From Liolophura sinensis (lineage: Eukaryota > Mollusca > Polyplacophora > Chitonida > Chitonidae), in NCBI RefSeq assembly GCF_032854445.1, contig NC_088300.1, positions 42,127,984 to 42,191,983 on the forward strand: a stretch of DNA of 64,000 bases, given 5' to 3'. Every line of letters begins with the position of its first letter. Within the stretch, counting starts at the first letter, position 1. Positions 1-11,900 of this stretch are shown here, piece by piece. The notes beneath the pieces are model-generated. The model was not told the DNA's origin. It did no database searches and was given only the letters and a program-made list of their open reading frames with translations. A program made the position numbers and the translations under genes.

Positions 1-379
1 TATTGAGAAAAGGTTTGTGATAATAAAGAAAAGTGCAATTTCTGTCTGAACGTAATAAGCATGATGTCCATCCAATGGCTGTACTGTTAGCATTGCATAT
101 ATATACATGTATGTGTTTGTATGTCATGCCATGTTAAGGACTAGCAATGTTTCTGTGATAATCAAGCTGTGATTTAATCATTGTACACCTACATGTAGAC
201 AAGCCTTGATCCAAGCCTACATCCATATATACAGGTAAGCCATGTTCTTGACCTATATACGAACACTGGTATAACTGCAGGATGCTAATTTGTATATAGT
301 CTACGATTTCATAATGTTCAGTATGTATATGTATGTCCAGAGTTTTTTTAGTCATATGATGAGGAAAGAGTCCTTAGGT

Positions 380-600
380 GTGTGTACATATACTGTGTTT
401 TCTTGTGGCAGGGTGAGTCCATGCTGCCAAAGTATCATGCCAAAGACAGCAGACATGAAACCCACACAGTCACATTATACTGATACCAGGCTGACCAGCC
501 CTGCTTCCTTGTGTTAACCCCTCGGCAAAGCAGAGAGGTTAAATTTCTAAGGCCTTTGGTATGTCCAAACCCAGATTTGATCCCGGGCCTCCCAACTTTG
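380..600. repeat. Dispersed repeat family C, copy 1
   Basis: This stretch shares an ordered series of blocks with 4322-4580: a vertebrate-like 'gtccatgc' start, 'agtatcatgc', a block ending 'cagtcacattatactga', a 'gaccag' block and a terminal 'gatttgatcc'. The copies are diverged by substitutions and small indels. On the minus strand the end reads like a tRNA-type head (gggatcaaatc), so it may be an old SINE. No coding content is seen. The flanking bases 1-379 show nothing I can name. Confidence 0.5.
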
Positions 601-688
601 CGCTAGGCTTAAGTTATTATTAATCCTACTAAATAATAAAGTAATACAATTTATTACTGTACCTTACAGTTAAATCTGATTAAATATC

Positions 689-958
689 GGGGCCTCCGTG
701 GCTCAGTCGGTTAGTGCACTAGCGCAGCGTAATGACCCAGGAGCCTCTCACCAATGCGATCGCTGTGAGTTCAAGTCCAGCTCTTGCTGGCTTCCTCTCC
801 GGCCGTGCGTGGGAAGGTCTGGCAGCAACCTGCGGATGGTCGTGGGTTTCCCCCGGGCTGTGCCCGGTTTCCACCCACCATAATGCTGGCCGCCGTTGTA
901 TAAGTGAAATATTCTTGAGTATGGCGTAAAACACCAATCAAATAAATAAATAAATAAA
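689..958 (+). mobile_element. SINE-A, full-length copy with 9-bp target duplication
   Basis: tRNA-derived head with an A-box-like tggctcagtcgg and a B-box-like gagttcaagtcc, then a conserved body (ccaccataatgctggcc, ataagtgaaatattcttgag) and a tail cgtaaaacaccaatcaaa followed by (aaat)n. It is flanked by the 9-bp duplication ttaaatatc at 680-688 and 959-967, which fixes both ends. The same element recurs many times in the window; I call the family SINE-A. Confidence 0.9.
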
Positions 959-967
959 TTAAATATC

Positions 968-3520
968 AATTTTAATTAAAGATGATACATGTATATGTGC
1001 CATATATGTATTGCCATATTTTACGTTGAATTTTGCCAGGAATTTGAAATTGTACGCGTATTTGCAAAAATGAATAATTGGATGAATAATAATGAATAAT
1101 TGGAATAATTACAGTACCTGATTTGTTGAGAACATGTTGAGACAGAAACAATTTGAAATTTTATTCAAATACCATATACACTGCATTGTTTAGAAATTTT
1201 ATGTTTGTTTCATCAGCTTGACCTTCTTGTTTCTATGCTCTTAATGTAATGCTTGACTTTTATTGGCAGAAAATCCGCCATTTTGTTTCTGTACATAATA
1301 GAACATAATTATAAAATCAAATGCTACTGTAATTCTTCAGCCATTTCACATTTTGAAAGTAGCACCTGATGGCTGTTTCAACTCCTCTTTTTGTACTGGG
1401 CTGACGGAGTATAATGCCCAGTTTAGAGAGAGGAGCTGAAATAGCCATCAGGGCTAGTTTTCAAGGTGATTATTCAAGCATATTGTGAAGGTATTATCCT
1501 GTGTAGACTGAAAATATTATACTTTTTGTGAAGCCCTGCAGTTGGCTAATCCAATCAATGCAGTCTAAAATTATGCATAAATTTGTACTGAAAGTTGTTC
1601 TTTCACATACTATAAGTTTGAAGAATTAGAGTGCATTTGGTTCCGATCATATTCTGTAGTTAAAGCTAATGCTCTGTCACCCACAGTGCTGTTCTATTGC
1701 ATGTCTAATACCTTCTGTGATGTATGACACACTATATTTAGAGTGTTGCTGAGCACATTAGATTTCACCAGCATATTTAAGCGCTGCCTCCCTACACATA
1801 CTTTTTGGCCATTTTGTTTACCGGTCTCTTTGCTAAACTGTCTGAATGAAGAGATGTAGACACAAAATTAGGTTTCAATATGACCAAGTTCAAAAACTTT
1901 GCACCTAGATAAATACAATTTATATGTACGTATAGACCAAAGAAACTGAAGTTGGAACTTTAGGTAGCCAACATTTTTTATATTGTTACAAATGAAGTGT
2001 TATATTTGGCGACAAGATTGGCAGTTATATGGATAATAAAGCTTTGCCTGAAACAATCACCATCACGATGTCCACCGTTACTCTTTCTCTTCGCTTCAGC
2101 AGGACACTTGACTGAAATGAACACTGCAGGTAGTTTGGTAAGTTTTAACAGTGTCATCCAATGAAATCTTATGGCATTTCAACATTCACATGTTGTTTCT
2201 ATAGAAATTCAAGTTGCGTTATCATGTAACTCATGTCTGTGGTGCATACTTAATGTGAACATAAAGGCAGCCGCTAAAGCCGAATTAATTAATAAAAAAG
2301 TATTCCAAAAATGGTCTGAAAATATTTTAAAAATTCTACACAGCTTATCAACCACAAAAATAGCAAGTAATTGTCAGTACCTAGCCACTCATTTGGTGAT
2401 GCCATTTTGTTATAAAATGTTATAGCTATCTAGAGTGACGTCACAAAACAATGTGACAATGAGAAAATACAAATGTACAAACAAAACCACCTGATACTCA
2501 AGCAAAGAGGATCAGCTCTGTTCTGTGTTCAAAGGGTCGATGTTTCTTTTAGTTTTGCACTCAGTCAGGGCGATGTTGGCGGACAAAAAGGGTTGTATTC
2601 CAACGGTCCTGCTCGGCCTCGTCCTGCACAAGTGTGAACATTTGGCCTAGCTTGCTGTACCAACTTCAGGGAATTTACCAAACATAGCACGACCTTCTGA
2701 TTGATAACATACCCTTTCATTCAGATTTCAGGAAGATATTTTTGTACTAAATCTGACTTTGCTAAGGAAAAATAATGCAGTCACAATATTTTTCTTCAAA
2801 CAATGACCCTCCCGAGGCGGTTTCTTGCCAGCTCACTGCAGTATCCTGACCAACATGTATGCATTGTGACACGGGCAGCCTTTCTCAGTTCCCTTCTCAT
2901 GTGTGGTTCAAAATGCATCAGTTTGACACTTAAACTGACCGCAAAATCAATATCTATCTATCTACTATAAGAAACCATACTTTCAATCGAGAGCTAATAG
3001 GTGGGGTGAATTGTCCATCAGTGTCATATCCCCAATGCTGAACTTCATTTTCTCTTCTTTCAAAACTTCAGAGTTTTTGACATATTTTTCTGTGTCCTAT
3101 ATCATTTTTTCTATGTATAACTAGTGGCAGACTTTATGTTCACTTTAAGACAACCAATTGGATTAATGACACCAGCTTCTTCACTCTACTGCTTCATTGG
3201 TTGAAACGTGCTGTATGTATTTGAACTGAACTCAGATTACCCGCCCATGATGCCACAGGCAACCCTTAAGTGACAAACGGATATGACCTCTGGTATACCG
3301 AGAGTGGAGTGTTCACCCCATTGTAACTGCACGTACTTCCACTGCTTCCACTGTTGGGGCCATATTGTACTGGCCGCAATTATGTAAATGAAAATTGTCA
3401 ACATCCCAGATATCACAATTAGACACTTACTCATTTCATCAGGCTGAGCACCACAAGAAGAAGTAATGAACGCCCTATCATAAAGTCCAAAGCATGACTT
3501 GACCCAGAATTTAACCCGAG
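968..3520. other. Intergenic stretch, no gene seen
   Basis: AT-rich sequence with frequent stops in all frames and no exon-like block that I recognise. It contains the hairpin at 1349-1469, listed separately, but no other repeat or RNA gene that I can support. Confidence 0.5.
1349..1469. repeat. Imperfect inverted repeat / hairpin
   Basis: Left arm 1349-1401 and right arm 1416-1469 are reverse complements with few mismatches, around a 14-nt loop. The core duplex (left cctgatggctgtttcaac with right gctgaaatagccatcagg) is almost perfect, and several differences would be G-U pairs in RNA. It could be a miRNA-like precursor, a MITE or a collapsed palindrome; the sequence alone does not decide. 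Confidence 0.6.
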
Positions 3521-3532
3521 CCTTACAGCAAT

Positions 3533-3802
3533 GAGGTACCTCAGTGGCCAAGGTGGTTAGCACACCAGCGCGGCACAATGGCACAGGAGTCTCTCACCAA
3601 TGCGGTCATTGCTGTGAGTTCAAGTCCAGCTCATCCTTCTTCCTCTCCGGCCGTACATGGGAAGGTCTACTAGCAACCTGTGGATGGTCCTGGGTTTCCC
3701 CCTGGCTCTGCCCGTTCTCCTCCCACCATAATGCTAGCTGCCGTCATACAAGTGAAATATTCTTGAGCACCGCATAAAACACCAATCAAATAAATAAGTA
3801 AA
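3533..3802 (+). mobile_element. SINE-A copy
   Basis: Diverged full-length SINE-A: cctcagtggccaaggtgg head, gagttcaagtccagc B box, body with ccaccataatgctagc, and tail aaaacaccaatcaaataaat. Near-identical 12-bp flanks (ttacagcaatga at about 3521-3532, ttatagcaatga at about 3803-3814) look like a target duplication. Confidence 0.85.
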
Positions 3803-3809
3803 TTATAGC

Positions 3810-4330
3810 AATGATATGCAGAGTAGGTTGTGACCGAGTGTTACAATAATGACATGGGGAGTAGGTTATTGCCGAGTCATGCAGTAATGACATGGGGAGT
3901 AGGTTATGACTGAGTCATCTAAGTTGTACAGTAATGACATAGGGTAGGCTGTGATAGTCTTACAGTAATGACAATGGGAGTAGGTTGTGAAGGAGTCTTG
4001 CAGAAATCACATGGGGAGTAGGTGAGTCTTGCAGTAATGAAATGGGGAGTAAATGTAGGTTATGAGCGAGTCTTGCAGTAATAACATGGGGAGTAGGTTA
4101 TGGCAGATTTATGCAGTAATGACATGCGGAGTAGGTTGTGACTGAGTCATCTAAGTCATACAGTAATGACATAGGGTAGGCTGTGACAGTCTTACAGTAA
4201 TGACAATGGGAGTAGGTTGTGAAGGAGTCTTGCAGAAATGACATGGGGAGTAGGTGAGTCTTGCAGTAATGAAATGGGGAGTAAATGTAGGTTATGAGTG
4301 ACTTGCAGTAATGACAATGGGAGTTATTAG
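3810..4330. repeat. Tandem repeat with a ~232-bp second-order period
   Basis: Variants of a roughly 35-60 bp unit containing cagtaatgacatggggag and taggttatga recur throughout. A longer block starting gactgagtcatctaagt occurs at 3908 and again at 4140, so a 232-bp higher-order unit is superimposed. The reverse strand has a 92-residue open frame through it, which I attribute to the repeat. Confidence 0.8.
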
Positions 4331-4580
4331 GTGTGTTTACGTATAATGTGTCTAGTGCAGGAGGAGTCCATGCCACTCAAGTCATGCTGCTAAGGAAGTA
4401 TCATGCTGAAGAAACCAGACATGACACTCCCCCAGTCACATTATACTGACAACGGGCTAACCAGTACGAGTTTCCTTGCTCCGATCTCTCTACTGAGCAT
4501 CAATTGAGGCAACAAGAAGTACCAGTTTTTTAAAGTCTTAGGTATCAACTGATCCAGGTTTGATCCTGACTTTGAGGTGC
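4322..4580. repeat. Dispersed repeat family C, copy 2
   Basis: Diverged second copy of the element at 380-600, recognised by the shared cagtcacattatactgac block, a following 'ggctaaccag' block and a terminal ggtttgatcctgac. It directly follows the tandem array. Confidence 0.5.
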
Positions 4581-4702
4581 ATGCTCAAAAAACATTCCCC
4601 ACCAAAGTAGTCTCCACTGTAATGGAAAATCATGAACTTACATATCATATTGAGGAAATAATAATGTAAAACTGTCAACAAACAGAATGGTTTTGGAATA
4701 TA

Positions 4703-4708
4703 TTTATT
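4703..4708 (-). terminator. Probable poly(A) signal of ATP5MK
   Basis: Minus-strand AATAAA about 165 bases beyond the ATP5MK stop codon, the nearest canonical signal in that direction. Transcript evidence is not available. Confidence 0.45.
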
Positions 4709-4869
4709 AACAATTTCTATTTTCACCACATTAAACAGACAGATGGTCGCTTATCAAACTACAGCTGTAATAATGTATTAAGGCAGCTAGGCCTGTATTC
4801 ACACAACAGTTGTTGGTAACATCACACATCTCGATTATTTATAGTTCATTCACTAAATTTACACAGTCG

Positions 4870-5294
4870 TTATTTCTTCTCATCTTTAATGGCTTTGTCT
4901 GCTTTCTTCCCTCCTCGTCCGAAGAGCAGGTAACCAACAAATAGTGTTCCATATGTGGCAACTACCCACTGGAATAAAGAGAACAGAAACACACGTCAAT
5001 AATCTTACTTTACACAAGTATTGACACACTCAAAACACTTCCACACATGAAAGCAAATGGATAAAAATACAAAGATTCATAACACATAAATCAGCATGCC
5101 ACAGGCTGGCTATTTAATTCAATTAAAATTTGACTGCTATTACCAGTGGTACCTGTAGACTTTTAATTTGTAACTCCACAGGACATAATGCGAGATACTT
5201 AGATACTTGCATTAAATCTTCCTCGCTGTGTGTAAGAGTTGAAATAGTACTTCATTCCTGTGAACTTGTACTGTGACTCGTCAACGCCAGCCAT
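4870..5294 (-). CDS. ATP5MK: ATP synthase membrane subunit k (DAPIT/USMG5)
   Basis: Two coding exons, read on the minus strand: 5294-5211 (ATG, 28 codons) and 4968-4870 (32 codons plus TAA), giving 60 residues against 58 in the human protein. Exon 1 carries QYKFTGMKYYFNSYTQRGRFN's family signature (tyrosine-rich QY-FTG---YFNSYT--GR-N); exon 2 starts WVVATYGTLFVGYLLF, matching the family's V-ATYG motif and its single membrane helix, then a lysine-rich tail (GKKADKAIKDEKK). The family is a small inner-membrane subunit of mitochondrial F1Fo ATP synthase that supports dimer and complex stability. The intron (5210-4969) ends in a clear ttattccag acceptor, but the only donor that keeps the frame is GCAAGT, so it is a GC-AG intron. 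A GT two to four bases further would shift the frame. The start has the context gacaatgg. The 5' untranslated part may continue in an upstream exon. PDCD11 lies divergently about 1.5 kb away. Confidence 0.9.
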
Positions 5295-5299
5295 TGTCA

Positions 5300-6809
5300 C
5301 CTTAAACAATTAAACAGCAGTTAGACACACGTTTGTTGAGTTATTTAAGAGTAAAAAAAAAGAACGTTTCATTGACGAATTTTTTCACATGCAATGTACA
5401 AATCTCCACACTATGTTAGTGGAAGGCATGTGGAGTGGTCTTCAAGGAGCCTAAGAGTGTGCAAGCGACCCTAAAATTGCAGCTATCATTTATTGTTTCC
5501 ACGGCTAGTATGAACAATGTGAGGGAGGCGGGGATCTACAAATTCCTAGCCCAAGGTGAGCATGATGATGGAACGGAATCAATACGGGGCTAAAGCAGGT
5601 TACTCATTCATCAGCTTACCACGTGGAGGCACTCATGCATATAAACACATTCTCTGTGGATGATATGATTTCTTTTTAGACCTTTCTGGTAATGGGTGTA
5701 TGTGTCAATAGTTTATTTAGAGGACACAGAGCTTTTTTTGATTTACCATTACAAGTTAACGGGTCAAATCGGCATTTTAGGTGTCTCGCCAATTCACGCA
5801 CGTTCGGACACAGGGTGGGAGTTCTCAGAAACTAATCCTCCTAAAAAAGTATGATTTTACGATATTTGCTAGACTGAATATACACAGGCTGGTCTGTCAG
5901 CTCAACAGTGCCATTAGCAATGAAACTCTTCCAGTACTCCATTAACGTTGTGCTCTGATTACTCCTGCAGGCCCTCTGAGTAAAGCCCATACATTGTTTG
6001 GTCGTTGGCTTACATGTACCTTGATAGAAAAAAACCCGAAGGTCCGAGCATGCTCCACTTAAATGCCTGATGCAGTTACCTGCCCTTGTCAAATGTCAAG
6101 GCTGTCAGTACACTCATTCGCTTAGGGCATCATCACAGAATCTCAAGCCCACATGGCCTAAAAAATTACCAATCGATGTTTTGCTTGTGATACAGCGACA
6201 AAAAGATAAGGAACACAAGCGTCTGCAAAATTCAGGCCTTGGAGACGTATTGGATGGGTAATTTTTGTCTCAAACACTGTGGCAAACTGCCACAGCAACT
6301 GCATCAGGTTATTACATGGAGCGCGCTCTGACAATAGTTTAGGTCATCCTCGGCCAGAAGAAATTTTGCCAAGTTTAATGTCAGAGCAGTATCTGACTAT
6401 TAACTGTGTAGTCAGTGCACTCGGACCAACAGACATGACGTCTTGCACAAGATTGCCGGAACTATAGATTACACATAAAGTATGACAGTTTTCCATTTAA
6501 TGTGAATGCTTCTCACTTTGTCACTGAAACTGAAACACAAAATTACTCCAATTATCAATTTAACATCCATAGATCATTCGAGGCTCATAAGTCGTCAGTT
6601 GTTACAAGAACAATTTGACTTGAATGTACCATGCTTTTTGAAGGAACCGCTAACGCACACCACGCTTCACTATTTCGTTTTCAAGATGTATACCTTCAGC
6701 TATACGTGTCCAACAGATATAATGACAGAACTGTAGTTTGACCCTGTGTAACTGCTTTCGCCCTTCTCCTGGTTTCCAAAACGAAGGATCGCATTAAGCG
6801 GCCTTCGAG
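5300..6809. other. Intergenic region between divergent genes
   Basis: No gene can be supported. It holds a Kunitz-like open frame on the minus strand (5841-6092, listed separately) and a short inverted similarity: an aactgcatcagg-anchored block of about 38 bp near 6296-6334 matches the minus strand near 6045-6083. Untranslated exons of either neighbour could lie here. Confidence 0.4.
5841..6092 (-). other. Open frame with weak Kunitz-like cysteine pattern
   Basis: An 83-codon minus-strand frame in which a C-x7-C pair with Phe at the third position (CMGFTQRAC), a following RSN and an upstream FFY resemble the second half of a Kunitz/BPTI domain. The remaining cysteine spacing does not fit well, the last cysteine is replaced, and no signal peptide is present. 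It could be an exon fragment, a relic or chance. I do not assign a gene. Confidence 0.2.
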
Positions 6810-6860
6810 AAATATCATTGGTTAAAAATCACGAGCCTTTACTTCCGGTTTATGAATCCA
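6810..6860 (+). promoter_or_regulatory. Probable PDCD11 core promoter (TATA-less)
   Basis: An inverted CCAAT (cattggtt, about 6818-6825) is followed by acttccggtt at 6841-6850, which is the reverse complement of an ETS/GABP-type CCGGAAGT site. No TATA box is seen. This arrangement is typical of housekeeping promoters and sits just before the inferred first exon. Start site not determinable here. Confidence 0.5.
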
Positions 6861-6879
6861 CATGGTCGACGCCACTGAG
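6850..6879 (+). other. PDCD11: Probable non-coding first exon of PDCD11
   Basis: A strong donor (ctgag|gtacgt) at 6880 follows the promoter motifs. Splicing to the acceptor at 7912 would give a leader with an upstream ATG at 6862 and a 16-codon uORF that stops at 7945, before the main start. The 5' end of this exon is a guess. Confidence 0.45.
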
Positions 6880-7912
6880 GTACGTTAGGCTATTTCTCTG
6901 ATAATGAAATACCAGCGACTGTTGTAAGATGCACAACACCGATTGTTAGTGCCATCGGGATGATTCTCGTTAACCACTTTAATGCATTAAGTCAAAGTAG
7001 ATGTTTTCCAGTTTCCAATAACTAAACATGGATCTCAAGCTTTGAGTTCGCGAGGCCGCTGTATTTCTTTGCATGGCTTTAATATGTACCGTACAGTAGG
7101 CCCTATGTACGATGCGTATATCTTCACTGTGAATTTACCTATTATATAGAGGAATCTGAAGTTTTGACACTGGCATAGTTCTCCCTCTCTTCGCATGTCT
7201 TGGTGATGTACACGCAATGTCTCAATGTGTGATACAAGGTGATGTTCACTCTAATTCAACCTTTTCAGCCTCCTCTGCAACCAATAATTTTGAAACATTC
7301 TGAGAGAACTAGCTATTGAATATACTTGCTGAGAAATAATTTGCATATTTTCATGAATTGTGCATCTTTAGTGGCTCAAAAAGCATATTTTAGTGTCACC
7401 ATGATAATAATTGTTTGCATAAATTCCATTGGAAAAGTGCTTGAGAGGTTGAAAAGGTTGAAGAGTTGCAGTCATTCAATAATTTATTTTAACGTTCAAT
7501 TGATGGTATGTAATGCACCCAGCTTCTAATGCTTAGGCCTGTACACAGAGCAAAAATCTGGGACTGATTGTACAAAGCCAGTTTTGACATCAGTAAATTA
7601 AATTTAAAGGCTTTCAACACATGCAAATTTTTAGTCCAGTCTATCACAAGTTCAGCTTCTTAAACCATAAACTTTTTCCAATTTTGTCTATAGTGGATAT
7701 AAGTGCTATGTGGAACAACACCCTGATTGGTTTGTTAGGAGGTTGTTCTTTAACCAGTGGTGAAGTTGATTTTTTTTTTCTAAATTCGTACCAGTAAACC
7801 TTATTTCCTTTGTACAGATTCACCTGTCACAATTACCTTAGTGTTTTATGTGATTGAAAATTTCATACATTTTGTATCAGAGTTCCATCACTAATCTCAT
7901 TTGTCTTTTCAG

Positions 7913-7961
7913 AACTTACAACAATGTACATATATATGTAAGTAGACAAGTGAACACCAGC
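7913..7961 (+). promoter_or_regulatory. PDCD11: PDCD11 5' leader with upstream ATG
   Basis: The acceptor ttgtcttttcag at 7912 opens the first coding exon; 49 nt of leader precede the start. An ATG at 7924 opens a five-codon uORF ending at TAA 7939-7941. The main start at 7962 is chosen because the following FPRGG motif is the conserved N terminus of the family. Confidence 0.5.
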
Positions 7962-8956
7962 ATGTCAGCAGAAGAAGAAAACTTCCCTAGGGGAGGAGTC
8001 AGGAAAAAACCAACAGACACTGCTAAATTTAAATCCAGAAAAAATGCAGATCGAGATCTGTTCAAGGTGAGAAATTTCTTTCATGGCCTGACCCAGGAGC
8101 CTCTCACCAATGCGGTCGTTGTGAGTTCAAGTCCAGCTCATGCTGGCTTCCTCTCCGGCCGTAAGTGGGAAGGTCTGCCAGCAACCTGCGGATGGTCGTG
8201 GGTTTCCCCCGGGCTGTGCCCGGTTTCCACCCACCATAATGGTGACCGCCGTCGTATAAGTGAAATATTCTTGAGTACGGCGTAAAACACCAATCAAAAA
8301 AAAAAAAAAAAAAAATCTTTGGGTGTTTGGGTGATTAGGTATTTATTTGGCTGAAAATCTACATCTAAATATATAGAAAACCTGTGGTCTTACTGAGGCT
8401 GCTGCTGGTCAAGTGATAAAGAAATAGATTCTCCTTACTCAACTTTAGCTTTATACAGTGAAGTTAATCAACCTGTTGTGAATCCAAATGAGAATCTGGA
8501 TTCTCCCATGAACCTGTGGTAACAGCAGTAGTTATGTTTAATCAGAAACATATTCTCCTTACTCAACATCAGCTTTATACAGTGAAGTTAATCAACCTGT
8601 TGTGCATCCAAATGAGAATCTGGATTCTCCCATGAACCTGTGGTAACAGCAGTAGTTATGTTGAATATAACATAATTCTTTATTCAGAAACATCAATGTT
8701 GTCTTAAGAAAGAATGACTTTAGCTTATTGTCATGTAAGCAATATTCAGCCATGCCATATTGTGTGACTTTCATGTAAAGTTTGATTATATTTTCTCTTT
8801 TGCTCTTCTGTTTAGGTTCACAGTGACACACGAGTGCCCAAGAAGAGAAAGAGTTCCCAGAAAGCTGAGGAGAAACAGAATCCTAAGAAGCAGAAACTGG
8901 GGACAGAGGCTTCCTTCACACCCAACTCAGGACAGATAGAACTACTTACCCACAAG
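7962..8956 (+). CDS. PDCD11: PDCD11 coding exons 1-2: N-terminal basic tail
   Basis: Exon 1 (7962-8066) gives [17 protein letters not shown], the conserved family N terminus, and ends in LFK|gtgaga. Exon 2 (8816-8956) encodes a lysine-rich stretch ([20 protein letters not shown]), a likely nuclear/nucleolar localisation signal, at residues 36-82. The exon 2 donor is the weak aag|gttcag, accepted because exon 3 continues the family alignment in frame. Intron 1 holds a 5'-truncated SINE-A and a 124-bp tandem duplication. Confidence 0.92.
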
Positions 8957-11900
8957 GTTCAGTTGATATATCACAATTCACAGTTCAGTGAAAAACTGAC
9001 ATTAAACCTCAGATGCAGTCTGTAAAACAAAATGAGAATTTTATCTGTTTCTAAAAGTAGCGCAGGTGTATGATAATAGTTTCTGGTTATTTGATCAGTG
9101 CTTTGATTATGCTAGTCAGCCTCTTCATTTTTGCCATCCACATTCTGTGCTCTTAGTAGAATCGACCAGTCAGTTGTGACTTATCAAATGGAAATTGGAG
9201 AATGACATGATTTGTACTTAACAAAAGGTAATATGAAATGATTCACAGCTTTTTTTTATTATTTTATCAAGATTTGCTAGTCAGTCTGACAAATGACACC
9301 ATGTGACCTTCATACATAAATTTTCGTTATTATGCCCTGATACAAAAGCTGAGAAATATCTATATATCACTGTTTTAAATATCCAGATGATCTGCTCTGG
9401 GATGTTGACTTTGGCAGTGGTCAAGGAGGTCCGTGATTACGAGCTGGTGGTCAGTCTGCCAAATAACCTGACCGGTACAGTGGCCATTACTGCCATCAGC
9501 GATACATACACTGAACTGTTACAGAAGGTCGCCGACCAGTCACTGGACACAGATGAGGTTAGTCATGGTTAATCCTGTTATGGTAGTGGTCAGCCAGCAC
9601 TGAACACTATTTGGATTTTGAACAGTATTTGTTATTCTTATTTTGCCTAATGATGTGTAAAAGTGTGGACAACTTGTAGCAACAAAAATTCTATATATAT
9701 GTACATGTGTCTTGACAAAGACCCTGTACTGTCATTGTGTTATTCTCAGTCTATAGGTTTATATTGCTTTTCAGATGAAATGAAATAAATGTTGAATATC
9801 TGTGAATATTAAGGTTGTTTTAACACATCGTTCAAAGTGTATTTGTAGAATTGCAGATGTTACAAAACATTTTTTTTTTGTTGACTGATGTTGTACAGAT
9901 TTAAATGAGTTTATATTTTGCCTAAAAAAGAGCATATTTCTTTTTACCAAAAATGTGACAAAATGTTCACATTGGTGCTGAAAGACTTTTCCCAATAGGA
10001 TGTCAACCTACCTTCCAAACAAACCTCCAAACACCTTCCTAAGATTAAAAGAAAGTTAGCAGTGGACAAAATTTTAAATCATTTACATTATTCTAGGTAA
10101 AATATTAACACTTATCAAGCAGCTATTTTATTTATATGACAATGCTTTTTCTGCATATTTCAGGATGTTCACAGCCTGGATGATTTATTTCAAGTGGGTC
10201 AGATAGTTCGGTGTAAAGTGATGGATGTGAAGCAAATCAGTAAAGGGAATACATCCATCAAACTGTCGATCAAACCATCGGATGTGAATGTTAACGTGAC
10301 CGCCAGCTCACTGAAGACAGGACAGGTCAGTTTTGTCAGCTTTTTTCTCTGTCACTCCAAATACTTGCGCCGGTAGTTTCATTTCAAGCAGTTCATATAT
10401 TGGTCTTATTATAGTTCATAAATGAATGGCTCTTCAGGTCCACTTTCACTAAATGTTTTTTAATAACTTTTCCTGTAAATGACACTGCTTTATGGCACAA
10501 TAGCCCATCAACATCATTTACAAGTTACCAGAAATTTGATTTTCAAGGTTTTGTGAAAGTGGCACCTGGATTGGTAAAATTTTTGTCTTCTTAAAGTGCC
10601 CAAGCATTAAATTGTATTTGTGATTGAGTGAATATGTGAGCTGATGTGAAAGGATTGTAATGTTGTTTATATGCTTTACATGTACGTGATGGTGTTGAAA
10701 CCCATTCAAATAAATAAATAGATAAATAAATAAATAAAGTTCTGCACGTGCATGAATGGTGCTGCTCTCATAACGCTGAGGATTTGACCGTTGTGGTTTA
10801 CAGGTATTATGCGGAACAGTGGTCAGCCAAGAAGATCACGGCTATGTCATAGATCTGGGGGTAAAAGGAGTCAAGACTTTTCTGAGCAACGATGATGCTG
10901 AGAAGTTTATCCAGGTCTGCAATGATGGTAAGCATATACATGCGTCATGTATGTCCCTCAAAAAATCTAAAGTATGGGTGAAATACAGTATTGTAAGTCC
11001 AGTGGTTTGCTCCACCAATAAAATGTACTGAAGTATTTTGGAGTATATTGATAAACCTACTAATCAACCATCAGATAGGCAGGCAAAAACTAACAAAGCT
11101 GGTAATCCAAGGTAAGGTCTGCCAGCAACCTGCGGATGGTCGTGGGTTTCCCCAGGGCTCTGCCCGTTTTCCTTCCACCATAATGCTGGCCGCCCTCGTA
11201 TAAGTGAAATATTCTTGAGTACGGCGTAAAACACCAATCAACTAAATAAATAAATCCAAGGTAAAAACTTTTTTTCCCCCCGAAGGGATGTTTAAGGTGG
11301 ACCGTAGATGATAACCCAGTAATTTTTGTCATTCAGGTAAACGCTAACCCGTTCTACTCTAATATAGCTGTTTTTTTCTTCCTCAGGGTTTTCCTTGAAG
11401 CTGGCTCAGTATCTCCACTGTTATGTCCAAACAACTGACCACATTGGAATGTTAGCAGGGGAGAGTAGGAGTGTCCATGTTACCATTGACCCCTCAAAGG
11501 TCATGACCTCAAAGGTATGCAAGTAGACAATGAATAATTCTTACTGCTAGATGATTTTCACTAGACTCTTTACCTGATGCATCTCATCAGTGTAATTTAG
11601 AAGGGGTTCAGTTGTAAGCACAAATAATACATACACGTAGCTTGTAGGTTAAAGTTGACTTATTGGGTGGAACTTGTACTTTGTATATAAGTCAGTTTTG
11701 CATTTCAAACGGGCACCATTTTTTAAACAGAAATGTCGCGAGATCTCGCAGTGCACTGGAGCTGGATGCTGATTTTTACTCGACAGCCTCTGCTTCAACT
11801 GAGCGGCAGCATGCTTACTGCATTAAATATCTGTTTCATTGAAATTATGCATTGGAATTTGTGTCCCCAGTTACAATAACTTATAGTAAAAACAATGGAA

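Noticed and set aside
689-760. tRNA gene at the SINE-A heads
   Set aside because: A and B boxes are present, but the cloverleaf is not complete, the element continues into a SINE body and it has many copies with target duplications.
7854-8285. 143-codon open frame over PDCD11 exon 1
   Set aside because: Only residues from the ATG at 7962 to the donor at 8067 are gene sequence; the rest reads into a SINE.
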